Below are positions 31,311 to 42,465 of a stretch of DNA of 64,000 nucleotides, piece after piece. A program made the position numbers and the translations under genes. Position 1 is the first letter of the stretch; every line of letters starts with the position of its first letter. The notes beneath the pieces were generated by a model. That model was not told the origin of the DNA and ran no database searches. It saw nothing but the letters and a program-made list of their open reading frames with translations. Source of the DNA: Conchocele bisecta (taxonomy: Eukaryota > Mollusca > Bivalvia > Lucinida > Thyasiridae); contig CM055266.1 of assembly GCA_029237695.1 (NCBI GenBank), positions 9,627,805-9,691,804 of the forward strand, in the 5' to 3' direction.

Positions 31311-31831
31311 CCATCAATTGCACAAAAACTAGCATTTGCATATTCAAATTGTCTGTCAACATTTTTTCTACAAACTAATTTTTTTAAACTTCTCATACCG
31401 GCCGGAAAAAAAATTGGGTTCACAAATACGATACAAATCTACAATTAAATTATTTTTTACGAACCTGTTTCATCACTTTCTGTGCGTATCCGAGATCCAG
31501 TTCCTTTAAAATCCACGCACCTTATCTAATATTCAAATACCTAATTCAAATATCGAAAACCGGACTCAATAAAAACAGCTACAGTGTAGGTAGCAAATAA
31601 TTTCAACAATTTATGAATCAAATAAATTTCTGTTAAAACCACAAACATCAGTAACTAAATCCAAAATATTTATATTCACGATTCACAAGTTTGCATAACA
31701 ACAGGTACTTTTCCTGTATGCACAAATATTTCAAGTATCTGCATAAATATATCAGTATTACAGGAAATTAATAATCTCTATCTGACCAGCATTAAGTCAG
31801 GATATATAAATCCATGTACTGACAGATCACC
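31311..31831. other. No recognised feature
   Basis: AT-rich, no frames, no repeat recognised. Confidence 0.5.
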
Positions 31832-31839
31832 AAGACACA

Positions 31840-32056
31840 CACAGGTTAAAGAAACGGACGGAGGTCTATAAATACATTAAATATGCCTAAAAGCATCAAT
31901 AAATGAAAAAAAATAAGGTAATTTGTTTTGTTTACTCTATAGACATATATACATAGGAGTCAAAAACAAAATTGAGCTTATTTTTTTCTTCATATATTGA
32001 TGCTTTTAGGCATATTTAATGTATTTATAGACCTCAGTCCGTTACCTCAACCTGTG
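31840..32056. mobile_element. hAT-B MITE
   Basis: CACAGGTTAAAGAAACGGAC at the left, GTCCGTTACCTCAACCTGTG at the right, with GAGGTCTATAAATACATTAAATATGCC in inverted copies. Flanks AAGACACA (31832-31839) and AATACACA (32057-32064) are an 8-bp duplication with one mismatch, as for hAT elements. Confidence 0.82.
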
Positions 32057-32269
32057 AATACACATACATCAATCAGTACATGCACCAGTATTGCTCCCTA
32101 TATGGTCAGTGTCACATGCTATTAATTTCAACAGGAAAATGACAGCAAACCACCAGTAATTATTACACGACCAGAGCAGGTGACATCATACAAGATGACA
32201 AAGATAAAACATACAACCGGAATAGTCCCAGGCCCGTCAGCAAAGGAAACCAGTTTAATCACATTTCCA

Positions 32270-32365
32270 AGATACGCTGATATGTGACGTTTGCAATCAG
32301 CGTAGACCCTGATCAGACTGCACAGGTGTGCAGTCTGATCTGGGTCTACACTGATTGCAATACTA
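32270..32365. repeat. HP6 hairpin
   Basis: TTTGCAATCAGCGTAGACCC, GATCAGACTGCACAGGTGTGCAGTCTGATC and GGGTCTACACTGATTGCAA form a strong stem. The family is related to 61871 and 62540. Confidence 0.7.
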
Positions 32366-32504
32366 AGAGGTGCATTTTTGCAAGTCCGGCTCAAATATCC
32401 ATTTACACCATAGCCTGTGGTTATATGAGGAATCAACGACATCAATCACACTATGTGATATGAACACACTCTATAGAGTATACCCCGTCGCCTACGCAAG
32501 AAAT

Positions 32505-32722
32505 ATTAACCTATTTCAGTCTAAGGATACAATCATTTTCATTATTTTGTTTATTTCTCCATAAAGGTATATGTTGTTACCCTTCATTTGAACCGTCTCG
32601 CCGAGGCGGTTCAAATGAGTGGTAACAACATATACTTTCGAGATAAAATAACGAAAATAGGATTTTCCCCTAAAAAGTTTCATACTACTATAATTGTATC
32701 CCGTCTTTAATTGGGTAAATGC
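32505..32722. mobile_element. TTAA-4 MITE
   Basis: TTAACCTATTTCAGTC at the left and TATCCCGTCTTTAATTGGG at the right, around the stem TTTGAACCGTCTCG(CCG)AGGCGGTTCAAATGAG. Confidence 0.7.
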
Positions 32723-32740
32723 ATGCTTTTTAAGGTTCTT

Positions 32741-32866
32741 GTCCGGTTAGCGCAATCGGTAACGAGCGCGCTTCTCACCAATGCGGCCCCTGGTTCGATC
32801 CTCAACCAGGGCAGTATGTGAGACGGTATGGTGGTCGCCAGACCAGGCAAGTGCGTTTCTTCTGGC
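32741..32866 (+). ncRNA. tRNA-derived SINE
   Basis: GTCCGGTTAGCGCAATCGGTAACG holds an A box and TGGTTCGATCC (32791-32801) a perfect B box, spaced as in tRNAs. The 3' acceptor strand is absent. A GTGCGTTTCTTCTGG block follows, like the conserved segment after the tRNA head in several SINE groups. It is joined directly to a hAT-A end. Confidence 0.7.
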
Positions 32867-32943
32867 TATTTCAATTGAGTTTTTGGCAATTTAATTGGGT
32901 ATTTAAGCAAATACGCAGCTTATGCAGCTTATCTGGAGCACTG
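32867..32943. mobile_element. hAT-A right end
   Basis: TTTCAATTGAGTTTTTGGCAATTTAATTGGG...GCAAATACGC, ending CTTATCTGGAGCACTG. Confidence 0.7.
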
Positions 32944-33510
32944 AGTTAGTTTAATTTAATGGTACCAATTGCCTTCCTGGACATCGGGTGCCTGGCATAA
33001 AGGATAGGAATTGGGCAGTACTGATTGAGTATTGATATGTTTTGCCCTGACAAACCCTCAAATATCATCATCATATAGGATAACACTGTTACTGCCGAGT
33101 CTCCATATATCACATTCACTCACACTCAGGCCTTTTCATGGTCTGACATACCGACATTGTGCGATAGGAGAATGAACTAGCTAGGTTAAATTAACCGCCT
33201 CATCGCCTTCTTCATTTAATGTACATATTTTGACTGTATCAGGCTCAAATGCCCAGGTTTGGAAGGTCCTCGAGGCAATTCCTACCCTTAAATATAAGCT
33301 AAAAAAAAAGTACTGATTGCTCGATAACATTTATTATACGTCAAATATGACTGGCCCTTTCAATAGGGATGACACTATAACAAACTTTTAGTATAATGCC
33401 ATGGATGTTGTTGGTTACACTGCACTTTATGAGCGGTCATCCATAGGTCACTGACAGTGTAATTTACTGGAAATGACCATGCAGAACCCAAGGCCGTGGC
33501 AGCATAGTAA
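32944..33510. other. No recognised feature
   Basis: AAGGATAGGAATTGGGCA near 33000 and GGCAATTCCTACCCTT near 33280 are weakly inverted; otherwise nothing is seen. Confidence 0.4.
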
Positions 33511-33514
33511 TTTC

Positions 33515-33735
33515 CTCATTAAACCCATTACAGACGGATTACAATTATAGTAACTAGTACAAAACTACTTAAGCTATTTTCTTTATTTCATCTCGAAAGT
33601 ATAGGTTGTTACCGCTCATTTGAACCGTCTCGACGAGACGGTTCAAATGGGTAGTAACAACATATACATTTATTGAGAAATAAACAAAATAATGAGATTT
33701 ATTGAAGACAAATTATTGTATCCTTAAACCGAGAT
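33515..33735. mobile_element. TTAA-4 MITE
   Basis: TTAAACCCATTACAGACGG at the left. The right end TATCCTTAAACCGAG is decayed. The stem CATTTGAACCGTCTCGACGAGACGGTTCAAATG is perfect. Confidence 0.7.
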
Positions 33736-33766
33736 GGTTTAACGGAGCATTGTCATACAGTGCTCA

Positions 33767-34591
33767 TTAACCCTTTCAACTCTACAGACCTATATCATAA
33801 TGTTTTCAAACAGTGTAGCTCCAGATGAGCCGACTCGTAGCGAGTCGTCTCATCAGGATCTGCACAATTTGTGATATTTACTTATTTCTAACAAGAGTGC
33901 CGAAGGTCACACAATATACATGTCGAGGTGAAGTCAGTATACAAGGGGGGATAACTCCATGGAAAAAGAAATCAGTAACAATGATGTGTATACCCTTAAA
34001 AAACTCAAACATAAAAAAAATTAACACGAGTGTCAAAGGCATGTCGAGGCATGGCTAGTCAACAAGAGGAGATAACTCACTTCCTCGTCATGACAAACAT
34101 GTGTACCAAATTTCATTATGATCCGTCAAGTAGAACTTGTGCGGACAAGGATACAGAATGCGAAAATTGATAACAAGAATTCTGTTACGGAAGAGTCACG
34201 CCTGCCGAGGCAATTGATCGTAACATGATCATGGGCATGAAAAAGGTCATCGTCATGTTAATGGCAGCATGAGTCCGAGTGTGTTCCAACTGCTTACATG
34301 TATCAAGTGTCCAAATATTGCAGCAAATGTTTCCGCAAAAATAATATGAAGGTAAAGGTCATGTTAATGTCGGTATGAGTGTGTTCCATATGCCCACATG
34401 CATCAAGTGTCCAAATATTAAAACAATCCGTAAAGATATATTAAAGTTATATCATGAAGAAGAAACTTGTACAAACTTTTCGACATTGTCGACGGGCCGA
34501 CGACGGAAAAGTCGCGCCTTCAGCTAAAGCAGGCGCAACAAAAACTATCATGGAACAGTTTACGTTATATATTTAGGGGTAAAAGTGTTAA
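33767..34591. mobile_element. TTAA-1 MITE split by a HINE
   Basis: TTAACCCTTTCAACTCTAC and the GATCCAGATGAGCCGACTC core lie before 33892. TTTAGGGGTAAAAGTGTTAA lies after 34546. The HINE-like sequence between them splits the family. Confidence 0.65.
33893..34545 (+). mobile_element. HINE-like element(s)
   Basis: CAAGAGTGCCGAAGGTC at the left resembles HINE 5' ends. A second 5'-like start, CAAGAATTCTGTTACGG with GTCACGCCTGCCGAGGC, lies at 34173-34210. The right end GTCGCGCCTTCAGCTAAAGCAGGCGC is the terminal hairpin. Between them are AAGGTAAAGGTCATGTTAATG and GTGTTCCATATGCCCACATGC, loosely repeated. The two starts suggest one element inside the remains of another. Confidence 0.6.
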
Positions 34592-35749
34592 ATAGGCGTA
34601 TAGACGACATCAAAGAATATAAATGTTCATAAAATACTCACCAGTAACATACACCATGATTAGTTTTCCAAACAAATTGTGAAATTTCTGAGAAATACAT
34701 GTACGTGTATATTATAGAAGTACAGAATTGTGTATACCCGTATTTACCGTATATATTGGGACAGTAAAAAATAATGTGTGTTAAATCATCCCTAATTATC
34801 GATTCTCACTGTGACTATGAATGAACGACGTCGCCAATGCCTATAATATGCCATAAGTTTTCACTGTTATCTTCGCATGTAATACATATATTGAATCCAA
34901 GAATTGTTAACGTCATGTTTTATTTATTCATCATGTTCATGTAGAATGTAGATCTACACAGGTCCGTGCAATCCATTATTGTAAACGCGTGTAGAAAAAA
35001 GTGTAGTAATGATGACACAATGACCCAATGACCGATATCCTGTTCCATCAGCTGCAACGCTACAGACAAGCTCGTGCGTTGCAATCTGTGTTTACTCTTA
35101 TGGTGAGCACAGGTGGAAGACTCGGACATATGACACCAAAATAAATGCCTATTGAAAAAATCCCATTATCCCACCCACCTGGTATCGTACTGTACATGAC
35201 GTTAATAATAGAACGAGATCAAGTGGGTGGGGTAATGGATATTTTTGAAATGGTCATTTTTCTTTGTGTCACACGTCCGACTATTCCACCTGTGGGTTTG
35301 AGTACAGACCTGTATAGACATGTTTTGCCCGACGTGTTATAATATTGCGCCAGTTCATGAGGTAATCAGGCTTATCACGTGAGATTTTCGACGAAGATAA
35401 ATCTGATAATAGTGATAATAGTGTACATTTTCTGTAAACGATATCGAATGTTGACGAATATTAAATTAGTAATTATTACGCATTTGCTCTGAAAATGTTA
35501 TAAATTTTCCGATATATTTGCAGAAAAAAGTCAAATCATTCTCAGTTATATAATAAAGTTGATTATCTCGTGCACTGGCTCAATTATGACATAGCGAAAC
35601 AAGGCCAGTTGTCACGTACACATTTGTGTACATGCGCCGGGGGCGTGGGCAGTGCTGAAACAATTTAGTTAATCTGGGTCGAGTTAATCTGCGCGACTGA
35701 TACGCAATCTCCGATTGGTCAGCCTTTACACCTAAATAATATTCCACCA

Positions 35750-35968
35750 ATGGTGAGCGTGAACGCATGCCGGAAAAATGAAATCGAGCACATAACAATT
35801 AGCACTGCTTTGTTACTGGGACCAATAAGTGATCTTATTCCCAGTTTGCTCGGATTAATTTACGAAATGTGCAAACGTGATCAGCTGCACATTCACATCG
35901 GTGAGATAAAAGGAGGCTATGCGTCCATAAAAAAAAAAAAATTGTCCATTTTGGGTTTTGGGTTCTAA
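35750..35968 (+). other. Open frame shared by copies A and B
   Basis: A 72-codon frame containing PSLLGLIYEMCKRDQLHIHI also occurs in copy B (45408-45623) with GPISDLIP changed to GPIIDVIP. The two base changes both alter residues, which gives no sign of protein selection. It runs into an A tract. Function unknown; probably not a gene. Confidence 0.25.
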
Positions 35969-35989
35969 TTTGATGGAATATTTTTTATA

Positions 35990-36125
35990 TTTATTCACCA
36001 AAAATGGCAAGTTGGGAGTGCTTTAGAATCGTAAGACGATTCTAAAGCACTCCCAACTTGCCATTTTTGGTGAATATATATCAAAATTTCCATCAGTTAA
36101 GGTGATTAATTTGAGGGAAATTTTA
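35990..36125. mobile_element. Hairpin MITE
   Basis: CCAAAAATGGCAAGTTGGGAG...TTTAGAATCG and its perfect inverse. The same stem lies in the element at 61407-61608. Confidence 0.75.
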
Positions 36126-36534
36126 ACTGGAAACTTGATTATCTCATACACTGAATTGTGACGTAGCGAAACAATGGTACTTGTCACGTACACCATTTTG
36201 GGAAGGATTGAACAACGTGTTTGTGGGATTTAAGAATGCAGAATATCAAAAGTGCATGTTCTTCCAAATATGTGTACACACTCCAAATGGATTCACACAA
36301 TGAAGAAAAAGGGTTGTCCCAAAACTTAATACGAAAAAATTATGGAATTTTACGTTGATTTGAGGTATGTCCCAAATCTTAATCTCCCAAAAATAATTAT
36401 TTTCGTAAAAAATAGGTGTCCCAATACTTCCGGTGTCCCAATACATACGGTAAATACGGTAACACACATATAGCTCACTCAACACTGTCTGCAACACGAA
36501 GACGTCCGCTTTTAAATTTTAAATCCACACTAAT

Positions 36535-36940
36535 CAAGGTGCATGATCACGTGGTTACAACAACAACAACAATGGCTGAAAGTGTTGAAAGCGCGCCCAC
36601 TCCAAAGTAAGTATTATTTCATATTTTCCTTAATAGGCAACGGATTTTGATGAAATATGGCGCAGCAAACGCGTCTTCATGAGCTGCATTTGGTGGTCCC
36701 GGGAGTTTTTAACATACTTATGTCGTTTTTGCGACAATCCAAATTGATTCTTCGCAAAAACGACAGAAGTTTGGGCCAAAGTACCGACACCACCAAATGC
36801 AGCTTAACAAGACACGTTTGATGTGCCATATTTCATAACTATCCGTTACATACTAAAGACAAAATAAAAGAATACATACTTTGAATCGGAGGGCTTCAGT
36901 ATTTGTTGTTGTTGTTGTAACCACGTGATCATACACCTTG
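36535..36940 (+). mobile_element. HP4 MITE, best copy
   Basis: CAAGGTGCATGATCACGTGG and ACAACAACAACA, then ATGGCTGAAAGTGTTGAAAG...CCAAA/GTAAGT at the left; the inverse at the right ends GATCATACACCTTG. Flanks are CTAAT on both sides. A 12-codon start (MAESVESAPTPK) followed by a splice-donor sequence suggests the arm derives from the first exon of a parent transposon. Confidence 0.8.
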
Positions 36941-37624
36941 CTAATGTTATCCCAAAAGTGGAAACTTTTCCACAATATCAAAGCATATTTACACACATGT
37001 CGTTCAGTGAATTACATATTGGACACTCCGAATTACCGACAGATGGTAAACAGTTCAATCAAGACCATACAGGTCATATTTGCAAGGACAAACACACACA
37101 CATCGTGACATAAGCAACAACCAGTGTTTGCTGGCACATTTCGGCACATTATTTTTTTAATCGCATGTTGTGTGTGAAAACCAGTGTATCACTATTTAGA
37201 AATCATGGACAAAATTGACATGCGGCATTACGGCTAAATACTCAGTTTCGCATATTGAAACTGCATACCTAAGTGTTATTAGATATATGTCACATTTTCA
37301 ATGACAATTAACTCGTATGCGCATTTTCATGCGCAGTGGAACAACCCAGGATATCAAATTTACCCCATTCAAAGGATACAAATTTTTTTTTTTTTTAAAT
37401 CTCACATGTAATTTTTGTTTTTCTCATAAAGGTATATGTTCTCATAAAGGTATATATTTGAACAATCTCAACAAAAATAGTGATTTTTCTCTCTCAAAAA
37501 ATTCAAACTACAATTATTGAATCCTTCAGTTGGAACTCTAGGCTAATCCAGCCAACCTTAATATGGGATATTTGACGATTTTAGCAGATGAGATAATGGC
37601 CGCAAGTATATACCATCGCAAATG
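36941..37624. other. No gene; small TTAA-4 scrap
   Basis: CTCATAAAGGTATATGTTCTCATAAAGG at 37425-37455 is a duplicated scrap of the TTAA-4 arm. Otherwise AT-rich sequence with nothing recognised. Confidence 0.45.
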
Positions 37625-37942
37625 TTAACCCTTAGACTGCTACACACAACAATTGTCGTCTGCTGTTGCTTTTATATCTTGCCTTATTTCTCAATAAAAA
37701 CATGGTTTGACAGCACTTCAGAATCATTTCCAATGGAAATGATTCTGAAGTGCTGTCAAAGCATGTTGTAAATTATTCTAAAGTGCTGTCAAAGCGTGTT
37801 TTTGATGATAAAAATGGAAAATAGAAAAAAAACAGCAGACGACAACAAGTGAGTGAGTGAGTGAATAGGGTTTAACGTCCGCTTTTCTGACATAGAGGTA
37901 CGAACAGACGACAACAAATTAAGATAGCAGTGTAAGGATTAA
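37625..37942. mobile_element. TTAA-2 MITE with a SINE inserted
   Basis: TTAACCCTTAGACTGCTAC to TAGCAGTGTAAGGATTAA. The stem TTCAGAATCATTTCC is perfect, and a second AAAGTGCTGTCAAAGC copy follows. 37849-37904 is an insert with a 13-bp target duplication. Confidence 0.85.
37849..37904 (+). mobile_element. Short SINE-like insertion
   Basis: GTGA repeats and TAGGGTTTAACGTCCGCTTTTC, 56 bp, flanked by CAGACGACAACAA at 37836-37848 and 37905-37917. The long duplication is typical of retroposition; the GGGTTTAACGTCC block is a common mollusc SINE motif (from memory). Confidence 0.75.
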
Positions 37943-38177
37943 AGAGGTTCCACTGAACATGTGTGATGTGTGACTAGTTGAACCAATCAACAAACTGCAA
38001 GAGTAATTAAAGAATAAGCACAGAATTTACACAAAATATCCTGATCCAATGCCAATTACACTTCCATAATAAAACTGTTTGTCCAACAATTGATTCCCTT
38101 TTAATTCACTTCTTGAGAAGCGATCAATTTGCCCAAGTCCTTTTAATTCTCCTGTTAAGAAGCGATCACTTAGCCTA
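37943..38177. other. No recognised feature
   Basis: CTTTTAATTC and AAGAAGCGATCA each occur twice at 38098-38175 as a small direct repeat of about 55 bp. Nothing else is recognised. Confidence 0.45.
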
Positions 38178-38275
38178 AGTGCTGTCAAAGCATGTATTTA
38201 TTGAGAAATACATGAATAAAACAACAGCAGCCGACAAATTTTGTTTCCCCCACATTCTATAGGTTAAAGTTTACA
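38178..38275. mobile_element. TTAA-2 right half
   Basis: AAGTGCTGTCAAAGCATG ... AACAGCAGCCGACAAATTTTG ... CACATTCTATAGGTTAA. Confidence 0.6.
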
Positions 38276-38324
38276 GCTGCAGACGTCAGCAACAGGTTTG
38301 TTGCACTGAAAGCATTAACCCATA

Positions 38325-38520
38325 CTATGATGAATTAAATCAAGTCAGCTGTAAATTTGATCTTTTCCATATTTCTCAAACAAACATGCTTTCACAGAAT
38401 ATGAGAATATTCACCAAATGGAGATGATTCTCACATGCTGCCGAATCATGTTTTTGCGGCAAAATAAGACAACTATTTAAAATCAATATCCGTTTCCCGC
38501 CTTTTTATGTGTTATCTCTC
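38325..38520. mobile_element. TTAA-2 MITE, diverged
   Basis: TTAACCCATACTATGATG at the left and CGCCTTTTTATGTGTTA at the right. Stem motifs CAGAATATGAGAATATTC / GATGATTCTCACATGC are eroded. Confidence 0.55.
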
Positions 38521-38630
38521 ACAGACAGATGGAGGATGTTGACCAATACAAGCAAACCACAGAATGTCAACAGACAACAGACTTAAAGGTACATGCCCAC
38601 CCAGCAGGCGCAAAATGTTCTTTATAGGAA

Positions 38631-38855
38631 TTAACCCTTACATCGCTATCTTAATTTTTTGTCGTCTGCTGTTTATTTTCCATTTTTAGCATCAAAAACG
38701 TGCCTTAACAGCACTTCAGAATAATTTACAACCTCCTTTGACAGCACTTCAGAATTCTGAAGTACTGTCAAACCATGTTTTTATTGATAAATATGGCGAT
38801 ATGGCGATATAAATACAGAGAATAAATAGTAATGTCCGTTAACATTTTAAGGAAA
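38631..38855. mobile_element. TTAA-2 MITE
   Basis: TTAACCCTTACATCGCTATC and TGTCGTCTGCTGTTTATTTTCC at the left. It contains a GACAGCACTTCAGAATTCTGAAGTACTGTC stem. The right end GTTAACATTTTAAGG is eroded. Confidence 0.65.
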
Positions 38856-38938
38856 AGCGGTTATCACCCCTTATACCAGTGTGGAAATTTGCATCTGATA
38901 TCAAATGTATAATACTGCCAATTAATATGTGGGGTAAT

Positions 38939-39098
38939 ATAGGAATGAACGGCCTTTTTGTGGAATTTATCGGGGTATAAACTTGGAAAAGTCGCGGGAA
39001 TACTGGACGAAGGCCGGAAGGCCTCATCCAGTATTCCCGCGACTTTTCCAAGTTTATATCCCCGATAAATTCCACAAAAAGGCCATTCATTCCTTATA
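38939..39098. repeat. 160-bp near-perfect hairpin
   Basis: GGAATGAACGGCCTTTTTGTGG...CAGTATTC arms are inverted almost without mismatch around CGAAGGCCGGAAGGCCTC. Minus and plus frames through it are chance. One copy in the window. Confidence 0.8.
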
Positions 39099-39984
39099 AT
39101 TCCAGCATTTGAAATAAATTCATCAAGATAATGTGTTTATTTTCCGTTTTCTTAAGAATTATTTTAACTGCGCCTCACGATTACGGAAAGTAGTTCGGCC
39201 TGGGAGTTTACTGGAATATAAACGTTGGACAGAGACTTGCTACGGGCCAATCAAATGTTAGGGAATTGTGTAAATATTTTTGTGCTGGAATTAATGGTGA
39301 ATGAATGTTTAGTTTGCCAGAAAATGTCTCAGATGATGTCTCTGATATAAAGAACATTTTGTGCACACTGTGTGGGTACATGTATGTACCTTTAATGTGA
39401 CATCAACAATTCAGTAAACAGTGTGTCTCGACATAGGGGGAACATCTTAACCCTTTCATCCCTAAGTTACTGGAATGGACTATTTCAAACTACTACTAGG
39501 ACGCCATCACCACCAGAATTGTCACCGCTATGTCTCACTTTCCACTAACGTTGGTGATACAAAAATAATCACATTTTAGACATTCATTGTGAAATAAAAC
39601 AAAAAAAAAAGCAACAACAAAAGCAACAACAAAAGCAACAACCTATTGTGAATTTTAGAATCAACTAACGGTGCTTTCCATTTATAAGATCTTGGCTGAA
39701 TGATGACATAAATTAGATACAAACTGGCACCATCAAACAGATTTCAAATCCTCACAATCGCAAATATTCGTGGTAAAAAGCTAAGATTATGTATTTGGCA
39801 CACAGCTGCATGTCTGATCCACACGAGGTCAGCTGTGGGCAAATTAATGCGTGTGATATTGACAGAATATTTTATTTATTCAAAAAAATGAGAAAATCAG
39901 AAAAACTGTATAATCAGACTAGATAATGGAAATGTCATCTAATATTCCGTTTTAAGGACACAGCAGCATCAGCGTTGTCAGGGC
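39099..39984. other. Mostly unrecognised; one TTAA-1 scrap and a small minisatellite
   Basis: TTAACCCTTTCATCCCTAAG at 39448-39485 is a TTAA-1 end cut short. AGCAACAACAAA repeats lie at 39609-39645. Confidence 0.5.
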
Positions 39985-40247
39985 ATAGAGAATAGTAGGT
40001 TAGTGCCGTGAATGGGAAAAAATATCTGGCAAGGCTCAGGAAATGGGTTGGGCGAGGCTCTGCCGAGCACATCCCGTTTCCGTGCCGCGCCAGATATTTT
40101 TTCCCATTCACGGCACTAACCTACTATTCTATTTATCCCGTCAACACCTACAAATAGCTGTAAAATGCAAAAATAGTATTGACTGGATATCAAAAATGTT
40201 TCACGGCACCGTGTTTCACGGCACATACACACTGTGTTGACGGGATA
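39985..40247. mobile_element. Double-palindrome element, inverted copy
   Basis: Same two palindromes as 7847-8106 but in reverse order: AGAATAGTAGGTTAGTGCCG first, then TTTATCCCGTCAACACC to GTGTTGACGGGATAAA. Confidence 0.75.
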
Positions 40248-40466
40248 AAAAACAATTTTGGACTTGCTTCCAAACTTTGCTCATCTCTTGATATGTTAGT
40301 CGGATCTTAACCAAACTTCATCAGTTGCTTCTTCACACTGATGGCTAACAACCCAGTGTCATTCAGGTGATATTGACCTTTCTTTTCAAAACACAAGTAA
40401 CGTGCAGTCAAATTTGTATGCACTGTTAAATTGTGAAATCCAGTATCGCCTGATATGATAATAAAG

Positions 40467-40897
40467 ATCAAGTGGTTATAACAACAACAACAGTGGCTGA
40501 AAGTGTTGAAATCTTGCCCACTCCAAAGTATTATTTTATATTTTCCTTAATATGAAATGGATTTTGATGAAATATGACGCAGCAAACGCGTCTTCTTGAG
40601 TTGCATTTGGTCGTCCAGGGAGTTTGACACAGACGTATGTCGTTTTTGTGAAGGATTGATTTCCGTGTCGGTGGAGACACGGAAATCGATTCTTCACAAA
40701 AACGACAGAAGTTTGGGCCAAAATACAGAGACCACCAAATGCAGCTTAACAAGACGCGTTTGATGCGCCATATTTTATAAAAATCTGTTACGTAATAAGG
40801 ACAATATAAAAGAATACGTACTTTGAATTGGATTGGATGGATTCTGGAAGTTTCAGTACTTGTTGTTGTTGTTAGTACCACGTGATCATACACCTTG
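40467..40897 (+). mobile_element. HP4 MITE
   Basis: ATCAAGTGGTTATAACAACAACAACAG then TGGCTGAAAGTGTTGAAATC at the left. The right arm ends CACGTGATCATACACCTTG. ATG is mutated to GTG in the left arm. The central stem is TCGTTTTTGTGAAGGATTGATTTCCGTG with its inverse. Confidence 0.75.
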
Positions 40898-40951
40898 ATA
40901 ATAGTCATGCACAACTTTAACCAAACTTCTTCAGTAGCTTATTAAGCTTCT

Positions 40952-41187
40952 GGGGGCCATATCACTAAACTTTGTACGACTAAAATGTTTGTAAGTGCAA
41001 AATTATGATCCACTGTAAATTTCACATTAACAATGTTTTCTTGTATACAATTACTGGGTTTACATTTATTGAGCATGCAGGCAGCCTATGTTCAATAAAT
41101 GTAAATCCATCAATTAAAATCTCCAGACGATCCTAATTTTGCACTTACGAACATTTTAGTCGTACAAAGTTTAGTGAAACGGCCCCT
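40952..41187. mobile_element. HP2 hairpin MITE
   Basis: GGGGGCCATATCACTAAAC to GTTTAGTGAAACGGCCCC, with GTACGACTAAAATGTT / AACATTTTAGTCGTAC in the arms. The centre is partly deleted. Confidence 0.8.
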
Positions 41188-41320
41188 GATGACGTTTGGT
41201 AAAGTTTGTACTGGCTTATTCAAATTGATGGCTAACCACGGGGAAATTTCATTTTACATGCCACTATATACCTCGTATGTGGTGGCTTCCACAGTGGTGA
41301 ATTATGCCGCTGGGCTACCA

Positions 41321-41562
41321 GGGGGCCGTTTCACTAAACTTAGTACGACTAAAATATCAAGTGGAAACTTACAATAGTCTGTAAAATTTCACATGAACAA
41401 TGTTTTCTTGTAAACAATTATTGAATTTACATTTATTTAACATAGGCTGCATATGCAGCCTATGCTCAATAAATGTAAATCCATTAATTGAAATTTCCAG
41501 ACGATCCTAAATTTGCACTTACGAACATTTTAGTCGTACAAAGTTTAGTGAAACGGGCCCCA
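41321..41562. mobile_element. HP2 hairpin MITE
   Basis: GGGGGCCGTTTCACTAAAC to TTTAGTGAAACGGGCCCC. The central CATAGGCTGCATATGCAGCCTATG is perfect. Confidence 0.85.
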
Positions 41563-41642
41563 GTTTCACAATCTTGTAGCCCAGCATGAAAATCTGGTAG
41601 CCCCTACGCATTGGGCAATGGATTTGGTAGACACTGTAATTA

Positions 41643-41873
41643 AATGTGGCTGTGACTGGAGAAATAGGGCTTATGGGATTTGTAACCAGTGTAGCTCCTG
41701 ATCGAATATCACACTCCTGTAGCCTGAAAATGATATAATTTGCTTGTTAGAAGCATGACGGGTGTTTCATTGATGGAATGGCGAACAGTGCAGATCCTGA
41801 TCAGACATAGATCTAGATCTACACTGGTCGCCCATTTCTCCAGTCAATGAAAGTCTCACATATAGGGAATAGT
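41643..41873. mobile_element. HP1 hairpin MITE
   Basis: ATGTGGCTGTGACTGGAG at the left and CCCATTTCTCCAGTCAATG at the right. GTGCAGATCCTGATCAGAC near the centre; the right arm is shortened. Confidence 0.7.
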
Positions 41874-42045
41874 GTCAGTCAAGTCTGAAAATAAACATAA
41901 TTCCAATTGCTCACCCCACAAATAGATATAATGTGTTCACGGTGTCAACAATTACGTCCAAAGATAGGAATACACACACCGTAGGACATAATATATAGGC
42001 AAGTCTATGAATGGCACCATATCTGATCCCTGTCTCCGGGCACCT

Positions 42046-42257
42046 GGGGGGCCGTTTCACTAAACTTCTTACGACTAAAATTTAGAATTGTCTGCAAATT
42101 TCAATTGATGGATTTACTCAATAGTAAATAGCCTATGCTCAATAAATGTAAATCCAACAATTATTAACAAGAAAACATTGTTAATGTGAAATTTACAGAC
42201 TATCATAATTTTACACTTACAAACATTTGTCGTAGGAAGTTTAGTGAAACGGCCCCC
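42046..42257. mobile_element. HP2 hairpin MITE
   Basis: GGGGGCCGTTTCACTAAAC to GTTTAGTGAAACGGCCCC with a partly deleted left arm. Confidence 0.8.
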
Positions 42258-42293
42258 TGGTCTCACGTAGTGGCCAGCGTAACCCATGTGAAG

Positions 42294-42465
42294 GATTTAC
42301 TCACCATTGTAGGCTGTGAGGGTGGTGGGGAGTGGGGTGGTGGGGAGAATTTACTCACCATTGTAGGCTGTGTGGTGGTGGGGAGTATTTACACACCATT
42401 GTATGCTGTGGGGGTGGTGGGGAGTATTTACTCACCATTGTATGCTGTGGGGGTGGTGGGGACAG
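42294..42465. repeat. 39-bp minisatellite
   Basis: TTTACTCACCATTGTA blocks at about 42295, 42350, 42389 and 42428, separated by GTGGTGGGGAG. The 13-codon period makes a spurious repetitive frame. Confidence 0.8.

Larger units (their letters stand above)
34735..36461 (+). mobile_element. TA-flanked terminal-inverted-repeat element, copy A
   Basis: TA then CCCGTATTTACCGTATATATTGGG at the left; CCCAATACATACGGTAAATACGG then TA at the right. The interior (34,795-35,970) matches copy B at 44,360-45,590. The TA duplication and CCGTATTT termini suggest a pogo/Tc1-type family. No transposase frame is present. It carries about 190 bp at 35,480-35,670 that copy B lacks. A nested hairpin MITE lies at 35,990-36,125. 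Confidence 0.7.

Noticed and set aside
32741..32812. Functional tRNA gene
   Set aside because: A and B boxes are present but no 3' acceptor strand pairs with GTCCGGT.
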